Source of the DNA: Acidobacteriota bacterium
GTDB taxonomy: Bacteria > Acidobacteriota > Blastocatellia > Pyrinomonadales > Pyrinomonadaceae
Assembly (NCBI GenBank): GCA_018269005.1
Contig: JAFDVK010000012.1
Span: 62,001-126,000 of the forward strand
Direction: 5' to 3'
Length of the DNA stretch: 64,000 bases
A model generated the notes under the pieces. The model was given only the letters and a program-made list of their open reading frames with translations. It did no database searches and was not told the origin of the DNA. Of this stretch, positions 44,389 to 53,327 are shown piece by piece (the stretch's first letter is position 1; the number at the start of each line of letters is the position of its first letter). Made by a program: the position numbers and the translations under genes.

Positions 44389-45036
44389 TTACTCTCCCTT
44401 ACCGACCTGCACGCGGGCCGGACGCAGGAGTTTGCCGTTGAGTTTATAGCCGCGTCCATACTCCTGAATCACTTTTCCGACGTCCTCCGGGCCGACCGGG
44501 ATCATATCTACCGCCTCGTGCAGTTCCGGGTCGAAGACTTCCCCGACCGCAGGAATTGGTTCGACGCCGACCGATCCTAACGCCTGTTCGAATAAGCGTG
44601 CAGTGCCGACAACGCCATCTCTTAGATGCTCAACGGACGGATCGGTTTCGCCGGCCGTAACGGCAAGGTTCAAAGTATCGAGCACCGGAAGCAGCGTCGT
44701 CAGAAAATTGAACTGCGCCTGCGTTGCACGATCTTCTAGCGAACGCTTCATACGGTCGCGCATTTCCTGCGTTTCCTTCTCGATCGCCGCTTTCGCCTCG
44801 TCAAATTTTGCCTGTACGCCGATGAGCTTCGCCTCGGCCGCCTCACGCCGCTCGATCTCCGCCTTGAGCTGCAGCTCAAGCGCGGTCTCTGCGGCAGACT
44901 TTACGGCCTCAGCCGGTTTTGCCGCCGCAGCCTCGCCTTCGGCCGTACGGGAACCGTCGGCATTGAATCTGCGTTTATCCATGACAGGTATCTTCCCGTC
45001 GAACTCATCGAATTCTTCCACTTTTTCTTGCGTCAT
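44389..45036 (-). CDS. grpE: Nucleotide exchange factor GrpE
   Basis: 215 residues. Cochaperone that releases ADP from DnaK. A disordered N-terminus (1-60), long dimerising helix (about 60-135), then the beta-wing with HEAVDMIPVGPEDVGKVIQEYGRGYKLNGKLL signature (read in two parts: VGKVIQEYGRGYKLNGKLLR ends the domain). Located 22 bases after clpB, without dnaK or dnaJ beside it. Ribosome site aaggacc. Confidence 0.93.
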   Translation of the reverse strand: MTQEKVEEFDEFDGKIPVMDKRRFNADGSRTAEGEAAAAKPAEAVKSAAETALELQLKAEIERREAAEAKLIGVQAKFDEAKAAIEKETQEMRDRMKRSLEDRATQAQFNFLTTLLPVLDTLNLAVTAGETDPSVEHLRDGVVGTARLFEQALGSVGVEPIPAVGEVFDPELHEAVDMIPVGPEDVGKVIQEYGRGYKLNGKLLRPARVQVGKGE

Positions 45037-45058
45037 TTCGTATCAAAGGTCCTTGTAT

Positions 45059-47668
45059 CTATGCCTTCGGGCCTGTTGCCGCACTCTTGGTGTCCGGCGA
45101 CGAAAACTTCATCTCGCCATTCTCGGCAGAGACATTCACCACGCTGCCTGATGCGATCTCGCCGTTCAAAAGCTTGATCGCGAGCGGATTCTGTATAAGC
45201 GATTGTATCGCACGCTTTAGCGGCCTTGCACCATAGACGGGGTCATAGCCCTGTTCGATAAGAAGATCTCTCGCAGAATCGTCCAGAGCGAGCGTGATGC
45301 CGCGTTCATCGAGCATCGTGCGGAGCTTCTCAAGCTGAACGTCGATGATGGTCGCGATCTGCTCTTTGCTAAGCTGATCGAACACGACGATGTCGTCGAT
45401 GCGATTCAGAAACTCCGGCTTGAAATGATCGCGCAGGATCTGCACGACCGCCTCGCGGGCCTGTTTCGCATCTCCTTCCGCCGCCTGTATCTCACGCGAG
45501 CCGAGATTCGACGTCATTATCAGCACTGTGTTCTTAAAATCGACCACGCGGCCCTTGGAATCCGTAAGGCGTCCGTCATCGAGTATCTGAAGCAGGACGT
45601 TGAAAACGTCAGGATGCGCCTTCTCGATCTCGTCAAAAAGAACGACGGAATACGGCCTCCGGCGAACTGCCTCGGTCAACTGGCCGCCTTCTTCGTAACC
45701 TACGTATCCCGGAGGAGCGCCGATCATTCGTGCGACCGCGTGCTTCTCCATATATTCGGACATATCGAGCCGCACCATCGCCCGCTCGTCGTCGAATAGA
45801 AACTCCGCGAGTGCACGAGCCGTCTCGGTCTTGCCGACGCCCGTCGGTCCAAGGAAAATGAACGAGCCGACAGGCCGATTCGGATCCTGCAAACCTGCGC
45901 GTGCACGCCTGACGGCGTTCGCAACAGCGCTCAATGCCTCGTCCTGGCCGATCACCCGTTTTCCGAGGTTCGATTCCATCTGCACGAGTTTCTGCATCTC
46001 GCCTTCGAGCATCTTCGAGACCGGGACGCCCGTCCACCTAGCGACCACCTCTGCAACGTCTTCTTCGTCAACCTCTTCTTTCAGGAAAACGCCGTCACTT
46101 TGAATGGCTTCGAGACGAGTTTGGTCGGCATCGAGACGCTTCTGGATGTCAGGGATCTTGCCGTACTGCAGCTCGGCCGCAAGATTTAGATCGCCTGCCT
46201 GACGCGCCCGCTCAAGCTCAAGTTTTGCTTCCTCAAGCTCTTCTTTTGCCGACCGCATTTTCTCGATCTCTTCCTTTTCGGATTGCCATTTCGCCTTCAT
46301 TCCCGAGGAGCGTTCTTTAAGGTCAGCGATCCGCTTTTCGATGTCGTCAAGACGCGCCTTCGACTTCTCATCGGTCTCGCGTCCAAGGGCCTGGCGTTCG
46401 ATCTCAAGCTGCAGGATCTCGCGTTCGAGAACGTCGATCTCCTGCGGCAGCGAGTCGATCTCGATGCGGATACGCGAAGCTGCCTCGTCAATCAGATCGA
46501 TCGCTTTGTCCGGCAAAAACCGGTCGGTTATGTAACGATTCGAGAGTGTTGCGGCAGCGACAATGGCGGCATCTTTTATGCGGACGCCATGATGCACCTC
46601 GTAACGCTCCTTCAAGCCGCGAAGGATCGCGATCGTGTCTTCGACCGTCGGTTCGCCGATATAGACCTGCTGAAAACGGCGTTCGAGAGCCTTGTCCTTC
46701 TCGATGTATTTCTGATATTCGGCAAGCGTCGTCGCTCCGACCGCCCGCAGCGTACCGCGTGCAAGTGCGGGCTTGAGCATATTCGACGCGTCGATAGCAC
46801 CTTCGCTCGCACCGGCGCCGACCAATGTGTGCAGCTCGTCGATGAATAGAATGATGCGCCCTTCGGCGTTCTCGATCTCTTTGAGAACCGCCTTCAGCCG
46901 GTCCTCGAATTCACCGCGGTATTTCGCCCCGGCGAGCATCGCGCCGAGATCGAGCGAAACGAGCCGCTTGTTCTTCAAAGTTTCGGGCACGTCGCCCGAT
47001 ACGATCCTTTGCGCAAGACCTTCGACGATCGCCGTCTTACCAACACCGGGTTCGCCGATGAGAACGGGATTGTTCTTCGTTCTGCGCGAGAGAATTTGAA
47101 TGGTCCGACGAATCTCGTCGTCTCGCCCTATCACCGGATCGAGCTTTCCTTTGCGGGCACGCTCGGTCAGATCCATTGCGTATTTTTCGAGGGCTTGGAA
47201 ATTCTCCTCTGCGTTCGGGTCCGTGATTCGCGAACCGCCGCGCATATCCGTAACGACCTTCTCAAGATCCTCACGCGTTACGCCGTTCGAGCGCAGTATT
47301 CGGCCCGCATCGCCTTCCTTCTCTTCGGCGATGCCCATCAAAAGATGCTCGGTCGAGACATATTCGTCCTGCATCGACTCGGCGATCTTCTGAGCCTTTT
47401 GGAAAAGAGTATTCGTCCGCGAACTGAAGAAAGGCTGGCCGCCCGAGACCTGCGGGAATTTTGCGATCGCAGCGGTCACGTCCGTCAACACGGTCTGCGC
47501 ATTCGCGCCGATCTTGCCTAGAATCGGAGTGACGACGGTCTCCTTCTGCTCGAGCATCGAAGCAAGAATGTGCTCCGGCTCGATCTGCTGATTCTGATTC
47601 TTTTCGGCGATGCCGATCGCCTGTTGAACGGCCTCCTGGCCGCGTATCGTGAACTTCTCGAATCTCAT
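45059..47668 (-). CDS. clpB: Disaggregase ClpB
   Basis: 869 residues. Clp N-domain repeats (1-150), AAA-1 with [14 protein letters not shown], the coiled-coil middle domain (about 400-525) that recruits DnaK, AAA-2 with [14 protein letters not shown] and [15 protein letters not shown], and the D2 small domain. Reactivates aggregated proteins with DnaK-DnaJ-GrpE. Follows hsp20 after a 139-base gap that holds a large hairpin; followed closely by grpE. Size and motifs are standard. Confidence 0.97.
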   Translation of the reverse strand: MRFEKFTIRGQEAVQQAIGIAEKNQNQQIEPEHILASMLEQKETVVTPILGKIGANAQTVLTDVTAAIAKFPQVSGGQPFFSSRTNTLFQKAQKIAESMQDEYVSTEHLLMGIAEEKEGDAGRILRSNGVTREDLEKVVTDMRGGSRITDPNAEENFQALEKYAMDLTERARKGKLDPVIGRDDEIRRTIQILSRRTKNNPVLIGEPGVGKTAIVEGLAQRIVSGDVPETLKNKRLVSLDLGAMLAGAKYRGEFEDRLKAVLKEIENAEGRIILFIDELHTLVGAGASEGAIDASNMLKPALARGTLRAVGATTLAEYQKYIEKDKALERRFQQVYIGEPTVEDTIAILRGLKERYEVHHGVRIKDAAIVAAATLSNRYITDRFLPDKAIDLIDEAASRIRIEIDSLPQEIDVLEREILQLEIERQALGRETDEKSKARLDDIEKRIADLKERSSGMKAKWQSEKEEIEKMRSAKEELEEAKLELERARQAGDLNLAAELQYGKIPDIQKRLDADQTRLEAIQSDGVFLKEEVDEEDVAEVVARWTGVPVSKMLEGEMQKLVQMESNLGKRVIGQDEALSAVANAVRRARAGLQDPNRPVGSFIFLGPTGVGKTETARALAEFLFDDERAMVRLDMSEYMEKHAVARMIGAPPGYVGYEEGGQLTEAVRRRPYSVVLFDEIEKAHPDVFNVLLQILDDGRLTDSKGRVVDFKNTVLIMTSNLGSREIQAAEGDAKQAREAVVQILRDHFKPEFLNRIDDIVVFDQLSKEQIATIIDVQLEKLRTMLDERGITLALDDSARDLLIEQGYDPVYGARPLKRAIQSLIQNPLAIKLLNGEIASGSVVNVSAENGEMKFSSPDTKSAATGPKA

Positions 47669-47700
47669 AGCAATGGGTATTTTACCACTAGGGCGAAAAA

Positions 47701-47756
47701 CGCAGGTGCGGAGGCATACAGTTTCCTGTGCTGTATGCGTGTTGCCGCACGCTGCG
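47701..47756. other. Long imperfect hairpin between hsp20 and clpB
   Basis: gcatacag (47714-47721) pairs perfectly with ctgtatgc (47731-47738), and the outer gtgcgg/ccgcac and cgcag/ctgcg arms extend it. No T run on the minus strand, so it is more likely an mRNA processing or partial attenuation site, or a REP-like element, than a full terminator. Confidence 0.55.
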
Positions 47757-47807
47757 TGTCTTATGAATTAAGCTGAATAATGATCGGCCGTATGGTCCGA
47801 CCTTCCA

Positions 47808-48287
47808 TTACGCACCTGCAGACTTCGTCGCATCGATCGTCTTCGGAGCCGCATCGGTACCTGTGATCTCGATCTTGCGTGCCTTGGTCTCTTCGCGCTT
47901 CCGGAGCGTGACGGTCAGCATCCCGTTCTCGAATTCAGCCTTTGCATTCTCGACGGTAACCGTGTGCGGCAGCGTGAACGAACGCGAGAATTCGCCGTAA
48001 GCACGCTCAACGCGGTGATAATTGTCGCCGTCGTCGTGCTTTTCGAATCTACGCTCACCCTTGAGCGTCAACACATTGTTCTCGAACGAAAGGTCAAAGT
48101 CCTCGCTCTTCATTCCCGGAAGCTCTGCTTCGAGCACCATCGAATCAGCGTTCTCGAAGATGTCGATCTTCGGGTTCCACGCCGTACCGAATGCTTCCTC
48201 ACCGTGAAAACGATCCGAAAACATCCGATTCATCTCACTCTGCAGGCCGCGCATATCGCGGAAAGGGTCGTATTTTGCAATGAACAT
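47808..48287 (-). CDS. Small heat shock protein Hsp20/alpha-crystallin
   Basis: 159 residues. Alpha-crystallin domain (about 45-140) with the conserved SFENNVLTLKGER and the AYGEFSRSFTLPHTV then FENGMLTVTLRK, an A-x-x-x-G-M-L-type C-terminal motif region. ATP-independent holdase that keeps unfolding proteins soluble for ClpB/DnaK. Very strong ribosome site aggaggtaa and a near-consensus promoter upstream. First gene of the heat-stress run. Confidence 0.95.
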   Translation of the reverse strand: MFIAKYDPFRDMRGLQSEMNRMFSDRFHGEEAFGTAWNPKIDIFENADSMVLEAELPGMKSEDFDLSFENNVLTLKGERRFEKHDDGDNYHRVERAYGEFSRSFTLPHTVTVENAKAEFENGMLTVTLRKREETKARKIEITGTDAAPKTIDATKSAGA

Positions 48288-48344
48288 TTATGTATTACCT
48301 CCTAAATCCTTGAAAATACTCGACTAATCACTTAGCCAACTACG

Positions 48345-48373
48345 ATAATAAAATATGAGTGTGAGATTGTCAA
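48345..48373 (-). promoter_or_regulatory. Strong sigma-70 promoter of hsp20
   Basis: On the minus strand TTGACA (48373-48368), 17-base spacer, TATTAT (48350-48345); leader of about 50 bases ending in aggaggtaa. Neither a CIRCE element nor a clear HspR-type repeat is seen over it. Confidence 0.85.
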
Positions 48374-48667
48374 CTCCTGAAAATCCGGTCTCGCTCTCGT
48401 AGCGGTCCAAGCACGCGACACAGATAAAAGTTTACGCGGGTTTTCGAGGTCGGGATAGCACAAACCGCACAAAACGTATCAAACCGCACAAAATGTATCA
48501 AAGTGCACGATTTGCACGATTTGCACGATCTGCACAAAATCAAAACATACGCTCGTAACGGTCAGGCCTTGCCCAGAGATGGCCGCCAAACGACGCGGCA
48601 ATATGTGTGCGTAATGAGAGATCGTGCAAAGAAAAGTTTCCAAGGTGCATCCAACCATTTCGAGATT
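48374..48667. repeat. Intergenic region with 19-base and 9-base tandem repeats
   Basis: A 19-base unit beginning aaaccgcacaaaa is present twice in tandem (48462-48480 and 48481-48499, one mismatch), followed by three 9-base units gcacgattt, gcacgattt, gcacgatct (48505-48531). The rest up to the VWA gene shows no recognised element. An ORF through it, encoding a HDL-type repeat, looks accidental. Confidence 0.75.
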
Positions 48668-49801
48668 ATGCGTTTCATCGACCCGAAGATCGTCTTTCTT
48701 GGTGTTTTGCCGGTAATTTTGCTCCTCGCGGCGGCGGCATTTGGGCAATCGGCACGCGTACTGCCGACTCCTGTACCGACGCCGACGCCAGAACCCGAAC
48801 TCAAGATCTCGACGCAGGAGATCAAGCTCAACGTGCTCGCATTTGACGAACGCGGCGGCTTCTTCAAGGGCGTTACGACAGACGATCTTGTGATCCGCGA
48901 GGACAACATCCTGCATCAGGCCGCAAGTGTCAGATACATTCCCGCAAATGTCCTGATCGTAATGGATACGGGCGGCGAGATGCGTGTCGTCAAAACGCTC
49001 GACAGAACACGAAAGATCGCCCTTGCCCTGATCGGCGGTCTTCGCCCTGAAGACAAGGTCGCTGTCATCGCCTACGCGGACAAGCCTGTGATGCTCTCAA
49101 GCTGGACGCTGGATCGAGCAGTCAGCCGCGCCGCAGTAAACAGTTCGAATTTCGGCACCCGGTCCACGTTCGTTGCGGCTCTTGATCTGGCGGCCGCGAC
49201 GTTCAACCGCACCGAGAGCGACAATAATCAGCTTGTTCTCATCACAGACGGAACGGACAGTTCGGCGACGCCGGCTCAAAAACTCGCGGCGTTTGACAGG
49301 CTGCGAGCCGCGAATATCACCGTCCACGTCTTGAGCTATGCGGCAATGGAAGCGGCCGACATCGAGCCGCGGACAAAGGGGATAAGCAAAACGCCGCCGC
49401 CAAAAGCGATGCCTGACCAGATCGCCAAAGATATGCCCAACGGAGGACGCGATACAGCAACGGCGCCAAAGGCAAGGGTGTTCGTCGTCGATCGCCCGTT
49501 CCTGCGAAAATTGAAGGACCGTGAGAGCGACCTTATCGCCTCAGAAAGGCAGCTCGAAAAACTCACGGAAGACACAAATGGTGAGTTTATCGGCTCGATG
49601 TCGCCGGATGAATTGGAAGATAAGACAGGGCTTGTCGGGCAGATGATCGACTCGTCCTATGTGGTCACATACGTACCGAAGATGCCCGTAACAGCGGAAC
49701 ACGGCATCGCCGAAAGGCATATCGAGGTAACGTCGAAACGTCCGGGCCTCATCGTCCAGGCAAAGCGCAACGTTCTGCTGATCGAACCGAAAACTCCGTA
49801 A
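48668..49801 (+). CDS. Secreted VWA-domain protein of acidobacterial type with degenerate MIDAS
   Basis: 377 residues. Signal peptide in MRFIDPKIVFLGVLPVILLL and following AAAAFGQ; a Pro/Thr linker (LPTPVPTPTPEPE); then a VWA domain. The first MIDAS strand reads VLIVMDTGGEMR, so the DxSxS metal motif is replaced by DTGGE, while VLITDGTDSS supplies the later Asp. Similar VWA proteins are abundant in acidobacteria and of unknown role. ATG 48668 is chosen for the signal peptide; 38- and 56-residue longer frames are repeats. Transcribed next to, but probably separate from, the pilN operon. Confidence 0.85.
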   Translation: MRFIDPKIVFLGVLPVILLLAAAAFGQSARVLPTPVPTPTPEPELKISTQEIKLNVLAFDERGGFFKGVTTDDLVIREDNILHQAASVRYIPANVLIVMDTGGEMRVVKTLDRTRKIALALIGGLRPEDKVAVIAYADKPVMLSSWTLDRAVSRAAVNSSNFGTRSTFVAALDLAAATFNRTESDNNQLVLITDGTDSSATPAQKLAAFDRLRAANITVHVLSYAAMEAADIEPRTKGISKTPPPKAMPDQIAKDMPNGGRDTATAPKARVFVVDRPFLRKLKDRESDLIASERQLEKLTEDTNGEFIGSMSPDELEDKTGLVGQMIDSSYVVTYVPKMPVTAEHGIAERHIEVTSKRPGLIVQAKRNVLLIEPKTP

Positions 49802-49917
49802 CTCCCGAGGCATAAGGAAAGTTTTCGCAACAACTTGCCTCAACCACGCGTGAAAGACATTGCCCGGTTTTTCGTGCTAAACTGCACGCTTCGCCCGGCC
49901 TCGACAAGTTTTGTAAA

Positions 49918-50583
49918 ATGTACGGGCGAAAGTTTGCAGAAAAGGGTACAAGGTTGTCTCGCATTTCCGATCTAAATCTGGCGTCAAAGCCGTTCCGTAA
50001 TCGCGTTCTGCCATATTTGGCGGCCGCCGCACTTTTGCTCGCTGCGGGCCTGCTCGGGATCGTCTGCCTTGTAAAGCTTAAGCAAAATTCGGATACGAAC
50101 AAGATCCTTGCGGCACGCATTGATGCCGCAAATACGGACATATCACGACTTAAAGGCGAAGGCGAAAAAGTGCGTCAGCAATTGACGCCTGAACAGCGAA
50201 TGGTCTTGAGCGCGGCTCATCGCCTTGTTGCGAACAAGGCCTTCGGGTGGTCGAAGCTATTCGCCGACCTCGAAGCCGTAATGCCGGGAAGCGTGTCCGC
50301 TTCGAGGATCTCGGTGCAGCATATCTACACTGACAGTGCGAAAGTACGTGCCGAACTCGAGCTTGGCGTTATAAGCCGCGATTACGCAGGCGTCCAGCAG
50401 ATGATCCAAAATATGCAGAATTCGGGCCTTTTTCTCGCAGAATTGCGCGGCCAGGATCTGCAGAAGACGGATCTCTCCGTTTACACGGAATACACGCTGC
50501 GCGTCGTGTATTCGCCGGGCTATTCCTACACAGCTTCGCAGACACCCGACATCGCACAAAATAATTCGGGAGGTGGCGAATAA
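49918..50583 (+). CDS. PilN-like inner-membrane assembly protein
   Basis: 221 residues. Short cytoplasmic N-terminus containing the DLNLASKPFRNR stretch (PilN proteins carry a similar short motif for binding PilM), one transmembrane helix (about 33-53), a coiled coil (about 55-90) and a periplasmic ferredoxin-like domain (about 108-205). ATG 49918 is used; a TTG at 49954 with aaaaggg eight bases upstream is an alternative. Its stop overlaps the next gene by one base. No pilM precedes it; the neighbouring gene is the VWA protein. Confidence 0.8.
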   Translation: MYGRKFAEKGTRLSRISDLNLASKPFRNRVLPYLAAAALLLAAGLLGIVCLVKLKQNSDTNKILAARIDAANTDISRLKGEGEKVRQQLTPEQRMVLSAAHRLVANKAFGWSKLFADLEAVMPGSVSASRISVQHIYTDSAKVRAELELGVISRDYAGVQQMIQNMQNSGLFLAELRGQDLQKTDLSVYTEYTLRVVYSPGYSYTASQTPDIAQNNSGGGE

Positions 50584-51455
50584 TGGCCGAGATCGAAGTT
50601 CAGGCCGAACAGACCGCACCCGAACCGGCAACGCAGGACCCGACACTTTATTCGCGTCGTCCGCGAAAGGTCTATGCCGGAATGTGGGGCCCGCTGGAGA
50701 TCGGTGCCGTCGCGGTCAGTGGTTTCTTTCTGCTTGCGGCGATCTTGGCGTACACGTTCTTCATTGTGCCGTCGGACAATTCGGTCGTAAAAAACCGCGC
50801 CGAGGCTGACCGGCTCGAAGCCGAGAAGATCACTGCTCAATCGAAATACGGCGAGATCACGACGACCGAAGGCCAGGTCGCAAAACTGCTCGACAGCGCG
50901 GACAATTTCGAACTCCGTTACCTGCCCGCGGCCGACAACGGCCGCAGTGCTCTTTATCAGAGGCTGAACGGCCTGATCGCCGCATATGGCCTGGTCAACA
51001 CGGCCGGCCCGGACTATCAGCCGCTTGAGCCGATCACGGAGGCCGCGTCGAACAACCAGTCGCAGGAGGAACGCGGCCGCGAACGTTTTCGCAGCCTGTT
51101 TCCCGGCGTTTACGTGACAACAACGGTCGAGGGTTCCTATCAAGATCTGCGTCGATTCATTCGCGATATCGAGACCGGCGGAGAATTTGCCGTCATCAGC
51201 GCGATCGAACTTGCTCCGTCCGACACTCAGCAAAAGGCTGATACGGCCAAGCAGCCTGTCCAAGGGCCCGATGCTCCGACAGCCGTCGATCAGAGAGGCT
51301 TTCCGATCGCCCAAGATCCAAACGAAAAGGCCCGGCCGGACAAACCAAAGGGAAAGACGCACGGCGAGATCGTTTCGCTGCGCATCGAGATGGCAGTGTA
51401 TTTCCGGCGAGCGAATTTTGCTCCGCCGCTTGCGAATGAAGGAGCGACGGAATAA
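50583..51455 (+). CDS. PilO-like inner-membrane assembly protein
   Basis: 290 residues. Short N-terminal arm, one transmembrane helix (about 39-62), a coiled-coil stretch (68-95) and a periplasmic domain (about 105-280) with a Gln/Pro-rich insert near 220-260. Layout matches PilO, the partner of PilN in the type IV pilus alignment complex. Starts TAATG-overlapped with the PilN-like gene and is followed the same way by the next, so translation is coupled throughout. Confidence 0.75.
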   Translation: MAEIEVQAEQTAPEPATQDPTLYSRRPRKVYAGMWGPLEIGAVAVSGFFLLAAILAYTFFIVPSDNSVVKNRAEADRLEAEKITAQSKYGEITTTEGQVAKLLDSADNFELRYLPAADNGRSALYQRLNGLIAAYGLVNTAGPDYQPLEPITEAASNNQSQEERGRERFRSLFPGVYVTTTVEGSYQDLRRFIRDIETGGEFAVISAIELAPSDTQQKADTAKQPVQGPDAPTAVDQRGFPIAQDPNEKARPDKPKGKTHGEIVSLRIEMAVYFRRANFAPPLANEGATE

Positions 51456-52564
51456 TGGTGGCTCGTGCTGTAACTGACCCGAACGAACGGAAGAAGCTGA
51501 TCGCGGCAATCGTGCTCGCGGTGCTTGCTGCCGTTGCTCTGTTCTATGCGTTCGGGCGCGGATTGTTCGCAAGCACCCCTTCGACAAGCTCAACGACAAA
51601 GACGACGCCGACACCGAAGCCGTCGCCTGCGGCCCCCGGAGCGTTTACTCTGCCGACGGCTGACGAACAGAATTTCACCGACACGACGACGCCCGTTGTG
51701 ATGCCGGCGAATATTCCCGCTCCCGACCCGGGCCGAAATATCTTTGCGTTCTACGAACCGCCAAAACCGACGCCATACAGCCCGACACCTTTCGTTATCG
51801 TTACTCCGCCGCCGCCATCGCCGACACCCACGCCGGCATATGAAATGAGCTCGATCAGCCCATCATCGGTCTACGCAGGCACCGACGGAATTCGGCTCGA
51901 AGTCACGGGCGATCGTTTCGAACCCAACGCGCACATCTATTTCAATCAGACGGAATTCCCGACGCAATTCATCAGCCCGCAGAAGCTTGTTGCGAACATT
52001 CCTGCAAATTTGATCACGACCGAAGGTTCACGGCAGGTCATCGTCCAATCGCCGGACGGAAAGAAGTATTCGACGCAGTTCATGCTCACCGTCCAGACGC
52101 CGCCGAAGCCGACATTCACCTATCTCGGTATGATCGGACGCAAGCGGTTTAACAACGACACCGGATACTTCATCGACGGCGTAAAGTCCGACGCAAAACC
52201 GTTCGGATTGCGAATAAATGACGTGACCGGCGGGCGTTTCAGGCTTGTGAAGCTTACGCCGGGCGAAGCGATGTTCGAGGACACTTCGCTTGGCTTCAAA
52301 CATCGAATCCCGATCGCTCAGGCCGCTGAGGTTCCAGCGCAAAGCTTGCCGATGGGGCAGCCGCGTCGGGGAGGATTTCCGCAGATGGGCCAGCCGTATC
52401 CGAACTATCAACCGCAACAGCAGCAGATCGATCCGAATGCCTGCCCTCCCGGCATCCCTTGCAACAATATTCGGCCTCAAAGAACGCCGGGAGTACCGCA
52501 GAACGTGAACCCGCAAAACGGAGAGAAAGGCTCCAAGGAAGATGTGGACGACAACGACCAGTGA
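51455..52564 (+). CDS. IPT/TIG-domain protein with PilP/GspC-like C-terminal region
   Basis: 369 residues. N-terminal transmembrane helix (about 14-38), a Thr/Pro-rich periplasmic linker (40-125), an IPT/TIG immunoglobulin-like domain (about 128-215, ISPSSVYAGTDGIRLEVTGD), and a compact beta domain (FTYLGMIGRKRFNNDTGYFI... FKHRIPI, about 220-290) like PilP or the GspC homology region, then a Gln/Pro-rich tail. Likely links the inner-membrane PilN/PilO complex to the secretin. The IPT domain is an unusual addition for a PilP-like protein. Confidence 0.65.
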   Translation: MVARAVTDPNERKKLIAAIVLAVLAAVALFYAFGRGLFASTPSTSSTTKTTPTPKPSPAAPGAFTLPTADEQNFTDTTTPVVMPANIPAPDPGRNIFAFYEPPKPTPYSPTPFVIVTPPPPSPTPTPAYEMSSISPSSVYAGTDGIRLEVTGDRFEPNAHIYFNQTEFPTQFISPQKLVANIPANLITTEGSRQVIVQSPDGKKYSTQFMLTVQTPPKPTFTYLGMIGRKRFNNDTGYFIDGVKSDAKPFGLRINDVTGGRFRLVKLTPGEAMFEDTSLGFKHRIPIAQAAEVPAQSLPMGQPRRGGFPQMGQPYPNYQPQQQQIDPNACPPGIPCNNIRPQRTPGVPQNVNPQNGEKGSKEDVDDNDQ

Positions 52565-53243
52565 TCGCCGACGGGAAAGCGGGATGACGCTGATCGCCGT
52601 GATGGCGATAATGGCGATCTTCGCTGTCGCTCTGCTCGCTGTCGCACCGATGGTTGCGACCGAAGTTCAGCGTGAGCGTGAACTCGAAGCAATAGCTCGC
52701 GGTGAAGAGGTCGCGGAAGCGATCCGTCAGTATGTGGAATTCTACCGCGGCGCAAAGCTCCCTCAGTCAATGGATGATCTCCTCGAAGGCCTTCCTGAAG
52801 GAACAAAGACACGACAGATCCTGCGTCCTTCGGCCGCCATCGATCCGCTAAGCAAGGACGGTAAATGGCGGCTCATTCCCGCGGACGGCAAGTCTTTGGC
52901 TCCATTCGCAAAGAGTGTGCAGGCATACAACGGCGGCCTGCTTCCATCGAGTCCGAGCCAGGTCTTCGATCGCTGGGCCGTCGTTATCGTCAATTCTTTG
53001 AATACTGAGACGGAAGAGGACAAGACGGCACCGATCAGCGAAGATATCGAGATCCAGACGGAGAACACGCCATTTATAGGCGTTGCTAGCCAAGATCGCG
53101 GCAAGTCTATCGTCGCCTATTACGGACTTGAAAATCATTCAAAGTGGATATTTACACCGCTCTTTCGCGGCACCGGCGTTAGCGTACAGCCCGGGCGGCA
53201 AATGGGAAATGCAGCAAATTCCGCATGGAATGCCGTGAAGTAA
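52542..53243 (+). CDS. Type IV prepilin/pseudopilin-like protein
   Basis: 233 residues. Class III prepilin signal ESGMTLIAVMAIMAIFAVAL: cleavage after Gly14 would expose Met1; the usual Glu5 is Ala here. The following helix and the globular part (about 40-200) match a minor pseudopilin. Overlaps the previous gene by 23 bases, so its expression is coupled. Together with the PilN/O/PilP-like genes it forms a partial pilus or secretion operon; ATPase, platform and secretin genes are not in the window. Confidence 0.75.
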   Translation: MWTTTTSDRRRESGMTLIAVMAIMAIFAVALLAVAPMVATEVQRERELEAIARGEEVAEAIRQYVEFYRGAKLPQSMDDLLEGLPEGTKTRQILRPSAAIDPLSKDGKWRLIPADGKSLAPFAKSVQAYNGGLLPSSPSQVFDRWAVVIVNSLNTETEEDKTAPISEDIEIQTENTPFIGVASQDRGKSIVAYYGLENHSKWIFTPLFRGTGVSVQPGRQMGNAANSAWNAVK

Positions 53244-53271
53244 AATGGTGCAATGTCAGTTTCGGGACAAT

Positions 53272-53300
53272 TTGACAATCAGGGCTGTCTGATTTAGAAT
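53272..53300 (+). promoter_or_regulatory. Sigma-70 promoter of dps
   Basis: TTGACA (53272-53277), 17-base spacer, TAGAAT (53295-53300); start near 53307. The -10 lies inside the palindrome annotated next. Confidence 0.85.
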
Positions 53301-53308
53301 TATTCTAA
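53294..53308. promoter_or_regulatory. PerR/Fur-type operator (7-1-7 palindrome) over the dps -10 box
   Basis: Perfect inverted repeat ttagaat-t-attctaa. It has the 7-1-7 layout of the PerR box (ttataatnattataa), differing at one base per arm. It covers the -10 element and start site, so a bound repressor would block transcription. Confidence 0.65.
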
Positions 53309-53327
53309 CTCTAAAGGAGGAGTGAAT

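Noticed and set aside
48288..48400. CIRCE or HspR operator upstream of hsp20
   Set aside because: No TTAGCACTC inverted repeat and no convincing CTTGAGT repeat; the weak ccttgaaaatactcgac resemblance is too degenerate.
48503..48667. N-terminal HDLHDLHDL extension of the VWA protein
   Set aside because: Encoded by a 9-base tandem repeat ahead of a clear signal peptide start at 48668.
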